DNA of 64,000 nt from Prorocentrum cordatum (lineage: Eukaryota > Sar > Dinophyceae > Prorocentrales > Prorocentraceae): contig CAUYUJ010016482.1 in the NCBI GenBank assembly GCA_963575745.1, positions 256,515 through 320,514 on the forward strand. Reading direction: 5' to 3'. This document shows positions 20,446-31,865 of the stretch, piece by piece. A program made the translations under genes and the position numbers. Below the pieces are notes generated by a model, which was given only the letters and a program-made list of their open reading frames with translations, was not told the origin of the DNA and made no database searches. Position 1 is the first letter of the stretch; every line of letters begins with the position of its first letter.

Positions 20446-20957
20446 ATGATGGTGCCTCCGTGGTGGCGGGGCGCTCGGACCCCCCCCGCCGAAGCGTCGC
20501 GCGCGCGCGTCGTGCGCAGACGTGCTGACATGAGTCTCAACGGTGAGTGCGCGGCCCTCTTTGTTGAGCACTGGCCTGGAGGGGTGAACAGTTGCGATGA
20601 CGCCATTTGTGGCAGCGAAGGGGAGGAGGAGCGAGAATGCTGGAAGGTGTTTGCGTTCGGGACGGCCAAGTGGAGGCTGGCGCCCTACAGCCAGGATGCC
20701 GCCAGCCAAGCCACGTCACTTCAATGCAGGTCGGGTGGCACCAACGGCGCAGGCATCCTTGGCGTTGCCGCATGCGACATCAGTTGCGTCGAGTTGTTCG
20801 AACGAGTGCGGATAGTATGGCACCCCCCAGAGACGCCCGCGGAGATGCAGGAATCTTGTCACGAGAAGATTGCAGGTGGCGAGCTTTGCCCTTCTGGCAG
20901 AGTGTTCTCCGATGTTATTGAGGACAAGCGCTCGCCTGCGTGGCTCTGCGTGCTTTT
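20446..20957 (+). pseudogene. 5' half of a retroposed unknown gene, cut by the SDR element
   Basis: The frame runs from MMVPPWWRGAR to ...KRSPAWLCVL with no intron-like gap, unlike the intron-dense genes nearby, and starts shortly after the spliced-leader relic. Its last codons run into the A1 repeat of the retroelement at 20958, where a TGA appears at once. If 20957 is joined to 38817, the frame stays open into the 3' half. I recognise no domain. The upstream relic plus lack of introns suggests a retroposed cDNA of a host gene; whether it was ever functional here is unknown. Confidence 0.5.
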
Positions 20958-21263
20958 GTGAGCGAGCAGCCGAGGCACGAATGCTGTTTGCGGGCACAGC
21001 AGCGAGGCTGCGCTGCGCGTGCGTCCGCGCGCCACGCAGCGAGCGAATGAGCTTGCGAGGGGCGCATCGCCGCGAGGCGAACAGCACGCGAAACGCGAGA
21101 AAGATGGAGCCGCGGCTTTGTCGGCTGCGCCGCGGCTAGGCCGCCGCGGAGGGAGCGAACGCGAGCGTTCACCGCGGCGCCGGCCAGCCTTGCCGCGCAC
21201 AGGTGAAATCATAATTTGACCGCGGCAGGCGGGGCGCCATCTCTGGCCTGGGCGCGTTTCGCC
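20958..21263 (+). repeat. Split direct repeat A1
   Basis: Starts GTGAGCGAGCAGCCGAGGCA and ends GGCCTGGGCGCGTTTCGCC. It matches 38338-38643 over 306 bp with only a handful of substitutions. Frames on the minus strand here are not genes. From 21264 to 22535 the DNA is extremely GC-rich and holds overlapping long frames on both strands, none of which I can support. Confidence 0.85.
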
Positions 21264-22535
21264 TGCCGCGTCTCGGTCCTGCCCGCGGCTTCGGCCCCGG
21301 GCGCGTCGGCTTGGCCCCCTCCCTGTCGCTTCGCTTCGCCTTCGCCGCGGCCCGTCTTGCTTTCGCCGCGTGGCCCGTTTTCGGCCCGTGTGTTGGCCCT
21401 GCGGTGTCCTGGTTTGTTCCCGCCGTCGGGCCCCTCGCTCGGCCCCTCGTCCCCGTGGCCCGCCGCCTTTGTCTGCCCTGTCCCCGCTTGCCCGCGGCCC
21501 GGCCCCGTCGCTCTCCCGCCCGCGTCGCCGCGCGCCGGCTGGTCGCACGCCCTCCGCTTCGCCCGCCGCGCGCGCAGGTTACACCTCTTCTCCCCCGCGC
21601 GCGCGCAGGATTTGCGGCCCCGCCGAGGTGGGCGGGCCGCGCTGATTCGCCTTTCCTGGTTCGCCCTTCGCCCGCCTCTCCCCCGTTGTGGGGTTGCGGA
21701 CTCCTTTCCCTGCTCGCTCGCGGTCCCGTGTCCCGGCCCCTTTGGGGCCGCCCGCTCTCGGCTGGGCTGCCTCGCTCGGTCGGCGGCTCTCGGGCTGGCT
21801 CCGGTTCTCGTTCGGCGGCTCTCGGGCGCGTTGCCTGCGGGCGCGCTGCGTCGCGGCCTGGTCCCCTCCGTGGGGTGGCGGGCCCGGTGGGTGCGCTCGG
21901 GCCGGCGGTCGGTTGGCCGGGCGCTGCTTCGCTGCCGCGTCGTCGCGTCGTTGTCGGTTCGTCGTGCCGCCGCCGCCGCGTCGTCGCCCGCTGTCGCCGC
22001 CGCTGCGGGCCGGTCGGTCGGCGGCGCTCCTGGGCCCGCGCTGCCGCGCTTTCCGGCCCCGGTGTTCTGGGGGTCCCCGGCCTGGTGTCCCTCCCCGGTT
22101 CTGGGCGCTCCTGGTCCTTCCTCGGGCGCGGCGCTCCGCTCCCTCGTCGCCCCTGCTGGTCGCGGCTCGGCTTGCGGCCGGCGCGCTGGGTCCCGGGTCG
22201 GCGCCCCGTCCGCCCCTCGTCGTTTTGCCGTGGCTCGAAATTTTCTTTTGGCCCATGGTCGGGCCTCTGCGCTACTATGCGCAAGGGTATCGCGGACCCG
22301 CGGTAGGAGACCTGGGACGTTGTGGCGCCCAGGCACCCTGCCACGGGATCCGCGGTTCCCCTTCCCCGCGCCCACGCCCGCGCTGGCGGGCAGGTGGATC
22401 GCGGGGATCCCGGCCGGTCTGGCCGTCGCCTCGACCGGTCGGCGTGGTGCGTGCCCAATAGCCGGCGCGCGCGCGCCCGAGGCTACGCCCGTCCGCGCGC
22501 CCTTTGGCCGGCGCGATCACTGGGCGTGCACGGTC

Positions 22536-22918
22536 GGCCCACTGGGGCCCTCTGGGAGCGGTGCGACGGCCCATTGGGGCCCGCGTCGCAGTATTCGCGG
22601 CCCCCGGCGACGCGTCAACGCCACCCCCAGTTCCGCCGGCATGATCAATGGACGTGCTCGGTCGGCCCATTGGGGCCCCACTGGGAGGTTGTCGCTCAGG
22701 CCCACTGGGGCACTGATGCGATTGTCTGGCGACGGCCCATTGAGGCCCACACCGTGCCGAGGTGCTCGTTTCGGCTCCGGTGGCGCAGTGCGTCCTCCGC
22801 CCCTGCGCTGGGTCTGCGTGCCGGCTCAGGAGAGCGGGTCACCAGGGCCCGCGGTGCATTGGTCGCTCAGGCCCAATGGGGCCCTGCTGCGGCTTCTGGC
22901 AACGGCCCGCTGGGGCCC
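22536..22918. repeat. Seven near-palindromic GGCCCANTGGGGCCC motifs in a 5' leader
   Basis: Copies begin at 22536, 22568, 22664, 22699, 22734, 22870 and 22904. Within groups they are 32-35 bp apart. The block with 22699 and 22734 is a ~171-bp duplicate of the block with 22870 and 22904 (both start GTCGCTCAGGCCCA). They lie between A1 and ORF1, so they could be regulatory or only a decayed minisatellite. Confidence 0.6.
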
Positions 22919-23115
22919 GCGCCGTGCCGATGCGCTGCGCTTCGGCTCCAGCGCCGCGCCTGCCGGCCTCGGATGGCCATGGGGCGTGCCCGCGCCCGGC
23001 CACAGCCCGGCACCCTCATGAGGGGTAGAGGACTCGCCAGTTGCAGCCCGGTCGGTCCGTCGGCGGTCGGCCTCGGATTCCCGGTCAACCGGCGGCGCGG
23101 CAACCGTTCGCGCTT

Positions 23116-23133
23116 TTTTTTTATTTTTTTTTT

Positions 23134-23212
<79 letters not shown>

Positions 23213-23223
23213 TTTTTTTTTTT
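23116..23223. repeat. Poly-T tract of about 108 bp
   Basis: Almost pure T with three or four A. On the minus strand it is a long A tract, so it may be the tail of an old minus-strand retroposed copy or simple slippage. Confidence 0.95.
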
Positions 23224-23313
23224 GCTTCCCGTTCCGTCCCAACGCGCGCCTAGCCGTGGCAGCGCAGCCCGCATCACGTCTCGCTTTGAATCGCGACGGA
23301 CGCTGAGGGCGAG

Positions 23314-24427
23314 ATGATCGCCGAGCTCGCAGTGCTTCTTTTCGCAGCTGCCGGCTTCGCCCACGGGGTCGGGCTCGCCGCGCGGACCAGCTGGAACTGG
23401 CTGCGCGGGGTACAGCGCGACCGCCGCATGGCGCGCATGCGGGCGGCCCCAGACGCAGGGCGCAGCGAAGTGCCCCCCCTCTTGTGGAGATGCTCCGCGT
23501 TGCCTTGGGGAGCGGAGGCCGCGGTGAACCTCCCCTGGCGCGCCGACAGACTCGGGGCTCCGCAGGCGCGCCGCGCGCGCCGCGTGGAGAGGCTCCGACT
23601 GGCCCGCGCGCGCGTTCGACCCCCTTTGCAGGTTTGCATCAACTGCGCGTACTGGAATGGGATGGGCCACCCTTGGATGGAGCGTCTGCACGCCTCATTG
23701 GCGCATGTGAGATACTCGGTCTGTAGGCCCCTCCGCAGCGGTCGCGCCACAGGTCGCCTCGCTCGGCGCCGCGCGAAGGACGGATGAACGCCCAGACAGG
23801 TGCGTCTCGACGTCGGCCTCACCTTGCGTGGCCTTGTGCCGGCGCTTCGCCGCGTTCCCCCCGCCCGTGCGCGCGCGCGACGCTCCGCGGCGGATGTCAG
23901 GGCCGTGGGCCTGGCGACACAGGGGATCGCCCCGTGCGCGCGTTGCTTCCGGCCGACGAAACTGGGAGCGGTGGCCTTCGATTGCCGATTCTTTCACGGC
24001 GAATGCAGCGCGAAGGGGTTCCATCTCTCAGCAGGCTGCCGCGCGTGCTTCGGAGACATCGGCCCCGGCATCGGGGAGGACGCATCCCGCTGGGGGCACC
24101 TGCTTCAGGGGCCCGAGCCGCGCGCGAGCGGTCGCCCCCGCGCGCGCGCGATCCGCCGATGCGACCCGTCGCGAGCGCCCCTGTCGCGGCGGCCGCGCAG
24201 GAGGTACTGATTGATCGGTGCTCCCAGGACATGTCGGTGTACTCGGTGCACGGCCTGCCATGGTGGAGTGGAGCCCCGCGGTGGCCCGCGCCTATGGGAT
24301 CCTATGGACAGCGGCCGACGGAGAAGAGAGTCCGATCTGGGCTCAGATTACCTTCGCCATGCTGGGCCACTTCCTAGACGCAGTCGCGGCGGCCGCGCTG
24401 GCGAAGGCAGTGGTCCGAGTCGCGTAA
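23314..24427 (+). other. Coding-like exons of unknown function, upstream of ORF1
   Basis: Several segments look coding but lie in different frames, separated by GC-rich stretches ending in CAG, as in the ORF1 and RT genes. The clearest is about 23929-24108 (IAPCARCF ... FDCRFFHGEC ... GCRACFGDIGPG ... RWGHLLQ). It is Cys-rich and could bind zinc (CX2C, FHGEC, CRAC). It ends at CTTCAG followed by a GGGCCCGAG stretch, and the next acceptor is GCCGCGCAG at 24200. A segment ending at 24427 reads ARAYGILWTAADGEESPIWA. I cannot fix the exon chain, so no CDS is claimed. It may be an extra 5' gene of the element or host DNA. Confidence 0.35.
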
Positions 24428-25139
24428 TACCGGACAGAATCGCGGGGCGCTCCCCTTGGGGCAGGGAAATGCCCTCCAGGGAGGGTGCGGGGCTGCCCCT
24501 TCCTGTTTAAAGACACCTGGTGCCATGGCGGTGCGCGAAACAGGCTCGCCGCGCCGGGCTTCTGGTGGCCTCCCCACCCTCGTCGCCGCGGCCGGGGTCG
24601 GCTCGCGGCGCGCGGGACAGGGCCCGGGCGGGTCCTCTACCGGCCTGGGAAATCCCGGCAGCAGCGGATGACAATGGCGAGCGCCCCCGGCGGACGGTCC
24701 GAGCGGCGCGTTCCGGCTCGGCTTCCCGACGATGGCGGCCGGCGGCCCCGGCGGATGGTCCGGGCGGCGCGGTCCGGGTCGGCTTCTCGACGACGGCGGC
24801 CGGCGGCCCTGGCGGATGGTCCGGGCGGCGCGGTCCGGGTCGGCTCATCGGGCTCCGCCACCCCGCCGGCCCCTCCCGCGCTCCCGGGGCCCGCGGATCG
24901 CTAAGCGTGGCACCATGCGTGTGGCTCGATCGCCGTCGCTCTCGGGCCTCCACGGCTGGCCCGTTAGCTCGTCGGCGGCTCTCGCTGCCGTTCGTATTTC
25001 GGTTATTCCGAGGCCCCCGCCCAACCGTCAGACCCCCAGCTGGGTCGCCCGGGCAAGGAGACCCGAGCGGGCGCGGCGCGCCGCACTGAGCGACCGAAGC
25101 CAGGCATCGCCTCCCTTCGCTGCGCGCGCGATCACCGCC

Positions 25140-28100
25140 ATGTCGGCGGCCGAAGCAGTGCTCTTTTCCCTTGCGAAACATGCCGTGCCGCCTGGGGCGC
25201 CCGACAAAGACGGCTGGGTCAAGGACATGGCCGCTTTGCTCAACAAGCATCAGGCGCGCGTCCGCCCGCCGGCCGACCCGCGTTGGCGCCTCGCCCTCCC
25301 CCCATCCCTCTCCGTCCGCGCGTCGGGTGTTCACACCCCAGACCCTCGTGCATGTGGATCCGAGCACGATTGCCGACTCGCCCGGCAAGGCGCACGCTCT
25401 CGACATGGCCGTCCAGGCCCGCGCGCGCCCGACCCCGCTCCGCCGTCGCTTCGCGACGCCGTCTCGCAGGCGGCGAAGAAGGAGTTCGCCCCCGCCGGAA
25501 CCGCCCGGCCGGCCGGCCCAGCGGCACCCGCAGCGGATCCGCTGAGGGAGCTCACCCGCATTCTCAACAAGGACGACGCCCCCACGGTGCACGTGGACGC
25601 CCAGGCGAAGCTGGGCGCAGTCACCTTGGCCAACCTGCCCGCCTCGGCTTGGCCAAGGCGCGCCCCCCCCCCTCACTGTCGGCCCGGCACGCCGCCTTCC
25701 GCTCGCGTCCGCCTCGCCAGGACCGCGCGCGTCGATTCCCTCGCGTCTGAGGTTGACCGCCTGAAACGGAAGAATGGCCTCGCAGCCCCCTTCGTCAACG
25801 TCGACCTGCGCCACTGGCTCCCCTCTGGCGCCTCCGGCAACTTCCGGCCCCAGGCCGACGTCGACGCTCAGGCCGGCGGGAACGCCGGGGCCAAGCCCCA
25901 GCTGCTGGGCTGGACCGAATGGCACCTCGCCATGTACCAGTGCCCCCTTCGACCTTGCGTGCCGCCCGCGCGTCCCGCGGGCTCGCCTTCCCCTCGCCGC
26001 TGGCTGTGCAGGTGCGCAATAGCTGCTGCCGTCGCGGAGCAGATCGACTTTGCATCGGCGCTGGCCCACAAGCAGATCTGCCTGATGGCACCTCGCGCAC
26101 GCGCGCGAATCCCATCACGGCGCTAACCCCCCTCCTCCCGTGTCGCAGGTGGCTGCCCACGCGCAGCTGAAGAACCGCAAGTCCGTCCTGGGCGTGATCT
26201 ACGATCAGGTCGCCGGCCGCAGCTGGGCCGACAAGGCTACCGCCGGGGTCGCGGGCTTCCAGGCCCGCGCCCATCATCTCACGCCCGCGCCCGCGCGCTC
26301 GCGACGCGCGCCCGCCATCGCAGGTGAACCAGGCGGCCCTCGCCTTCGACGAGGTGCTGCTCCGCCAGGCCGAGCGTGAGTACGATTTCGAAGGGAAGGG
26401 CTTCCGCGGCGGCTTTGCCGCCCCGAGGCCGGAGGGGGCTGGCCCGGCCCGGGCCCCTGCGTCGCCCAAGCGCAGCCCCTGGGGTTGCTTGGATCAGGAA
26501 TTCTGATCGGCGCCACGCGGATCAGATCCGAACCCGCGGATCAGATCCGAGCTGTCGAACCAGTCTGGATCAGAATTTATACTTTGGATCAGAATTTAGA
26601 CGTTGGATCAGATTTCACGCCGCGCAATACACAGTACAGAAGCATTATGTACATACACACATATGCATATATGTATATATACAAACATATTATATATATG
26701 TATATGTATATGTATATATGTGTATATATATATACGCATATATATGTATATGAACATGCACAATTCATTTTTTATACATATATATACACGTGTATATATA
26801 AACATATAATATTANNNNNNNNNNNNNNNNNNNNNNNNNNNNNNNNNNNNNNNNNNNNNNNNNNNNNNNNNNNNNNNNNNNNNNNNNNNNNNNNNNNNNN
26901 NNNNNNNNNNNNNNAGACGGCGCCGCGGCGCCCGCGGCCGTGGCGAGCCTGTCTGGGGTTCAGAAGCCCCCCCCCCTCTCCCTCCTCCCTTCCCCCCTCC
27001 TACCCTGCCTCCCTTCCCTCCCTTCCCTCCAATCCTCCCCCACCTTCCCTCCCCCCTGCCCTCTACCCTCCTCCTTCCCTCCCTCTCTACCCGTTCCTCC
27101 CGTCCATCCGTGCCCTCCCTCCCTCCCTCCATCCCTCCCATCTCCGTTTTACATCCCGCCTCGTTGTTTCCTCGCTCCCCCAGCCTCATTCGACCTCCGC
27201 CCCCCAGAGCCTGGATCACCCAAAGCTGCCATTGGTGAAGCCCAGCATGATGCTGATCGGGCTGCTCGTCACCTGGGCCTCGACGAGGAGGGGGAGGAGG
27301 AGGGGCGGAGGAGGAGGAGGAGGAGGAAGCGGATGGAGAGGGGGGGGAGGAGGAGGGAAAGGAGAAGGAAAGATGCTGAGTAGGACTGAGAGGGGAAGAA
27401 GGAAGAGGGAGAGAAGGAGGGAGGAGGAGGAGGAGGAGGATGAGGAGGAGGAGGGGGAGGAGGAGAAGGAGGAGGGGGATGGGAGAGGGAGGGGAGAGGG
27501 GAGGAGGGATAGAAGGAGGGAGGAGGAGAAGGAGGAGGAGGAGTAGGAGGAGGAGGAGGAATTGAATGAGATGGGAGGGGCCTCGTTCATCATGAAGCCA
27601 CCAGGCGGGCCCTCGCCCATGAAGTCCTCATCCTGGCGGGGGCGCAAATCCAGCTTACCAGGCATACGGGCTCAACGGCTCAACGGCTCAATGGGTGCTC
27701 AACGATGGCGGCGTTGATCCATTGAGCCCCTGCTCTCCGCCACTCCGAGGCGAAGTGAGAGCTCGCTGGATCAGCGCGCGCCCCGTTGAGCCCCCACGCA
27801 GCCGTTGAGCCCTTGAGCCCCCGCCCTCCGCACCCGGACCCCCCCTCCCCCTTCGCATTCCTCCGATCTTCCCCTCCTCCTCCCCCCTGCACCTTTTCTC
27901 CGTAAGACATTTTTTTTCAACGCGTGTCCTGCGCCGCTGCTGGTGGCGCTGCTGCTGGGGCGCTGGCGGCGCCTTCTGGTGCTCTTTCTGGCGGCTTCAC
28001 TGCTGCAGGGGCTGCCGCTGGCTTCTTGCTGCACGGGGCCTCCTCCTCCTCCTCGCCATCGCCATCTTCTGCAGTTGCTCCTGCTGGCTTCTTGCTGCAT

Positions 28101-29650
28101 GGGGCCTCCTCCTCGTCGTCATCATCATCTTCTGCAGTCGCTCCTGCTGGCTTCTTGCTGCACTGGGGCTCTTCCTCGCCCTCGTCATCATCATCTTCTG
28201 CTATCGATCCGTCTGGCTTCTTGCTTCATGGGGGCTCTCCCTCGTCCTCATCATCATCTGCAGTCGCTCCTGCTGGCTTCTTGCTGCATGGGGGCCCTCC
28301 CTCGCCATCGCCACCGTCAGCTCGAGCGGCTGCTGCTGGCCTCTTCGCTTTCGGCCCGAAATCGTCGGCACCGTCGATTCCAGTCGCTGCTGCTGGCCTC
28401 TTCCTGTTCGCTTTCGCAGCGCCGTCCATGTCATCGCCCTCCTCTTCCTCCTCTTCCTCTGCGTCCTCTTCCTCCTCTTCCTCTGCGTCATCTTCCTCCT
28501 CTTCCTCCTCTTCCTCCTCTTCTGCGGCGTCGTCATCTGCCGCGTCTGCTGCACCAGAGACGCTGGCAGCGGCAGGTCCCTCCGCCATTGACGGCCTCAT
28601 CAGGACTGCCTTTGCCTTTGCCTTCGGCGCTGCCTTGACGAACGGCGCCTTGGCCCTCTCGGCCTGCTCTTTTGTCATATTGCCCTTTGCCATCTGCTTG
28701 ATAATCGCCGTCATGCCCTTTATCGCCGCAGCCTTCTCGTCGCTGCTGTGCCTGGTGATGATCAGCTGGAACGGTGGCGCGTTCTTGCCTTTGAGCTTGA
28801 GGCTCGAGCCGTCTCGCCCGTCCTGGTACTCGAACAACTTCCACGAACTGCCCTCTTTGGTCTCGACCGTGTAGTGCACGTGCCTATGGCTAGCCTCGTT
28901 CGCGGCCCAAGTGGCGAGCATGCCGTACGTTAGATTCGGCACCTCCCACTGCATGCCGTCGTTCCAGCACGCGATGACACTGTCATCTGCGTCCTTGCTC
29001 TCGTCCATCTTGAGCGGCTTGCTGGCCTCCCTAGCGCAAGGCTTCGTCGAGCCGATGGCGACGCGGTAGACGACCTGCTCATCCCTGTTCAGCTTGCACC
29101 TGTAGTCGCTGGCGTTCACCGCTGGACCTGCGCCTGATGCAGCGTCGGGCGCTGCTGCCGTCTGCTCGGGCCCATCGGAGTCCAGGAGCGATACCTCAGT
29201 GAAGTTCACCAGCCAGCTTGGTTTCGGGCCGTCCTTAGCTTTCAGCAAAGCTTGATCTACATCTCGCCTCATCGCTCTGGCCCGTCGTGACATTTTCGAA
29301 CTCCAGCTGGTAGCTTCAGGCCCCAATGCCCACTGCGTCTCGTTATGGGCCGCCACCGCCCTGAACGCCAACTCCTTTTTTTTTCTCTTCTTTTTTTTTT
29401 TTTTTTTTTCCTCTTTGTCTGTTCTTTCCAGCGGTTTCTCTCTTTCACCATGGGCGGCGGAGTACGGTGCAACGATAACACAAAACAAAATAAAAATGCA
29501 CACTCCTACTTTCTCTCTCTCTACTCTCTTCATATCCTCTCTCTACTCATCTCCTCATCTCTCTCATATATCTATCCTCTATATCTCTCTCTCTCTATCT
29601 CTCTCTCTCTCATCTCTCACTCTACATATAAATAAAAAATCTCCCTCTTC

Positions 29651-29695
<45 letters not shown>

Positions 29696-29806
29696 CTCTC
29701 TACTCTCTTCTATCTCTATTCTCTCTATTCTCTACTCTACTCTTCTCTTCTCTCGGCATTCTTCTCTCCCTCTATCTCTCTCTCTCTCTCTCTCTTTCTT
29801 TTTTTT

Positions 29807-29873
<67 letters not shown>

Positions 29874-31766
29874 CCCCCTCTGCAATTCTTCACGCTTCGC
29901 GCATCCCCACCAGCCCATCTCAAAACAACAACTCTTGCGAAGCATGCCGACAGCCGTGTTTTTTCAGGCGTGTTTCCGCCTGCCCCCGCATATCTCCCCT
30001 GTTCCTCCTTCCCCCCGCCTCCTTGCACATCCTCCTTGTGGTGGGGGCGGGAGAAGGGCGAGGCGGAGGAGGAGGGGGAGAAAGCGCTCCTCGTGGTTTG
30101 AGTCGTTTGGGGTTTCTTGTCCTGGTGTGAGTCGTTCGGGCCCTTCTTCCTGGTGTGAATCGTTCGGGCTCTTCGTTATGTGAGTCGTTCGGGCTCTTCG
30201 TCCTGGTGTGAGTCGTTCGGGCTTCTCGTGGTGTGAGTTGTTCGGGCCCCTCGTCCTGGTGTGAGTCGTTCGGGCCCCTCCTCTTGGTGTGACTCGTTCG
30301 GGCTCCTCGTGGTGTGAGTCGTTCGGGGCCCTCGTCGTGGTGCGAGTCGTTCGGGCTCCTCGTGGTGCGAGTCGTTCGGGCGCCTCGTCCTGGTGTGGCG
30401 GCCCCAGGGGCTTCTAGGAGCGTCTTGGGTGCCTTGGGGGAGCCTCTTCGGGCCTCTCTCGGAGGCCGTTTGGGGCGTCTTGGGGGCCTCTTGGCGGCCC
30501 CAGGGGCTTCCAGGGGCGTCTTGGGTGCCTCGGAGGAGCCTCTTGGGGCCTCTTGGGGGCCTCTTGGGAGCATCTTGGGGGCCTCTTGGAGGCATATTGG
30601 GGCCATCTTTCGGGCGATCGATCACAGCTGGGGCAAACATTTTTGTCAGTCCCCCCGTCGGGGCCAGAATCCTCGTGATGGGTGTCGTTTTTTAGCCCTC
30701 CCAAGAGTCGAAAAAGGACCCTCCAACCACCCGCGAAAGGACCTCTCGAGGTCCAGGGGGAGGGGGCAGGGGGAGGGGTAACCCCCTCCCCGAATGGGAA
30801 GAAGGGGGGTTGAGAACAGAGAGAGCTCGCTAAACCATTCACGCCCAAAGGGCTGGTGGGATTACACAATATGAGTACTACTCCTCTCTCCCCTGGCCCG
30901 CCACCGTAAATGCAAATCCACCTTGCCGCGCAGACGGGCTCAACAGCTCAACGGGTGCTCAACAGCTACGGCGTTGATCCATTGAGCCCCTGATCTCCGC
31001 CTTCCGAGGAGGGGCGAGAGCTCAATGGATCAACGCATGCCCCGTCGTTGAGCCCTCCCCTCCCCCTATCTTCACTGTCTAATTCTCGGAGGGTGGCGAT
31101 GGGGGAAGGGTCGTGGGGAATGCAGAAATGCCAGAGTGCCCGATGCCCAATCACCTTATACACGGCATTGATGATATTCACGTGTTTCTGAAGCTTGAGC
31201 GCGAGCTCAATGGGTCAACGCGTGCCCCGTTGAGCTCCCATTGGGCCGTTGAGCCCTCCCCTCCCCTTATCTTCACCGCCCCATTCTCAGAGGGTGGCGA
31301 TGGGGGAGGGGTCGAGGGGAATGCAGAAATGCCAGAGTGCCCGATGCCCAATCACCTTATACACGGCATTGATGATATACACGTGCTTCTGAAGCTTGTC
31401 CGTGTCGCGGGCGCCGTTCAATTCCTCGCGATATGGGATCAGCGCGGAGGATGTCACCGCTGCGATCAGTGCCTGAACGGCTCGCGAGGGCGGCTCCTGG
31501 GACTCCTTTTTTGGTGTCATTTGCTCCGAAATTGTTGCGGGCGACGACGCGGCGGCGACGACGGGCCTCAACCCCAACTTTCATGATTGACGTTTTCCGA
31601 GCAACGCCCAGTGTCATGATCCAGTTTTCCGAGCAGCGCCAGATGTACTGATCCAGTTTTTCAGAGCAGCGCCCGATTACGCGATGCACGTTTTCCGTTC
31701 CAGTTTTTCGAGCAGCGCCAAGTTTCCTGACCCAGTTGCTCAGCGCAGCAATTGTTTTCCTGATAC

Positions 31767-31865
<99 letters not shown>

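Noticed and set aside
21170-23020. Overlapping frames of 330-600 codons
   Set aside because: Very GC-rich DNA gives long frames in several phases at once; none shows a domain, normal composition or splice-compatible continuation.
28226-28228. Selenocysteine codon
   Set aside because: The site is a Cys in a low-complexity Lys/Asp repeat, not a redox centre, and no SECIS-like hairpin was recognised.
29294-29533. N-terminal signal peptide ([20 protein letters not shown]) for the minus-strand gene
   Set aside because: It is read from mixed low-complexity DNA and is followed by a poly-Lys run from the T tract; the internal Met at 29293 is more likely.
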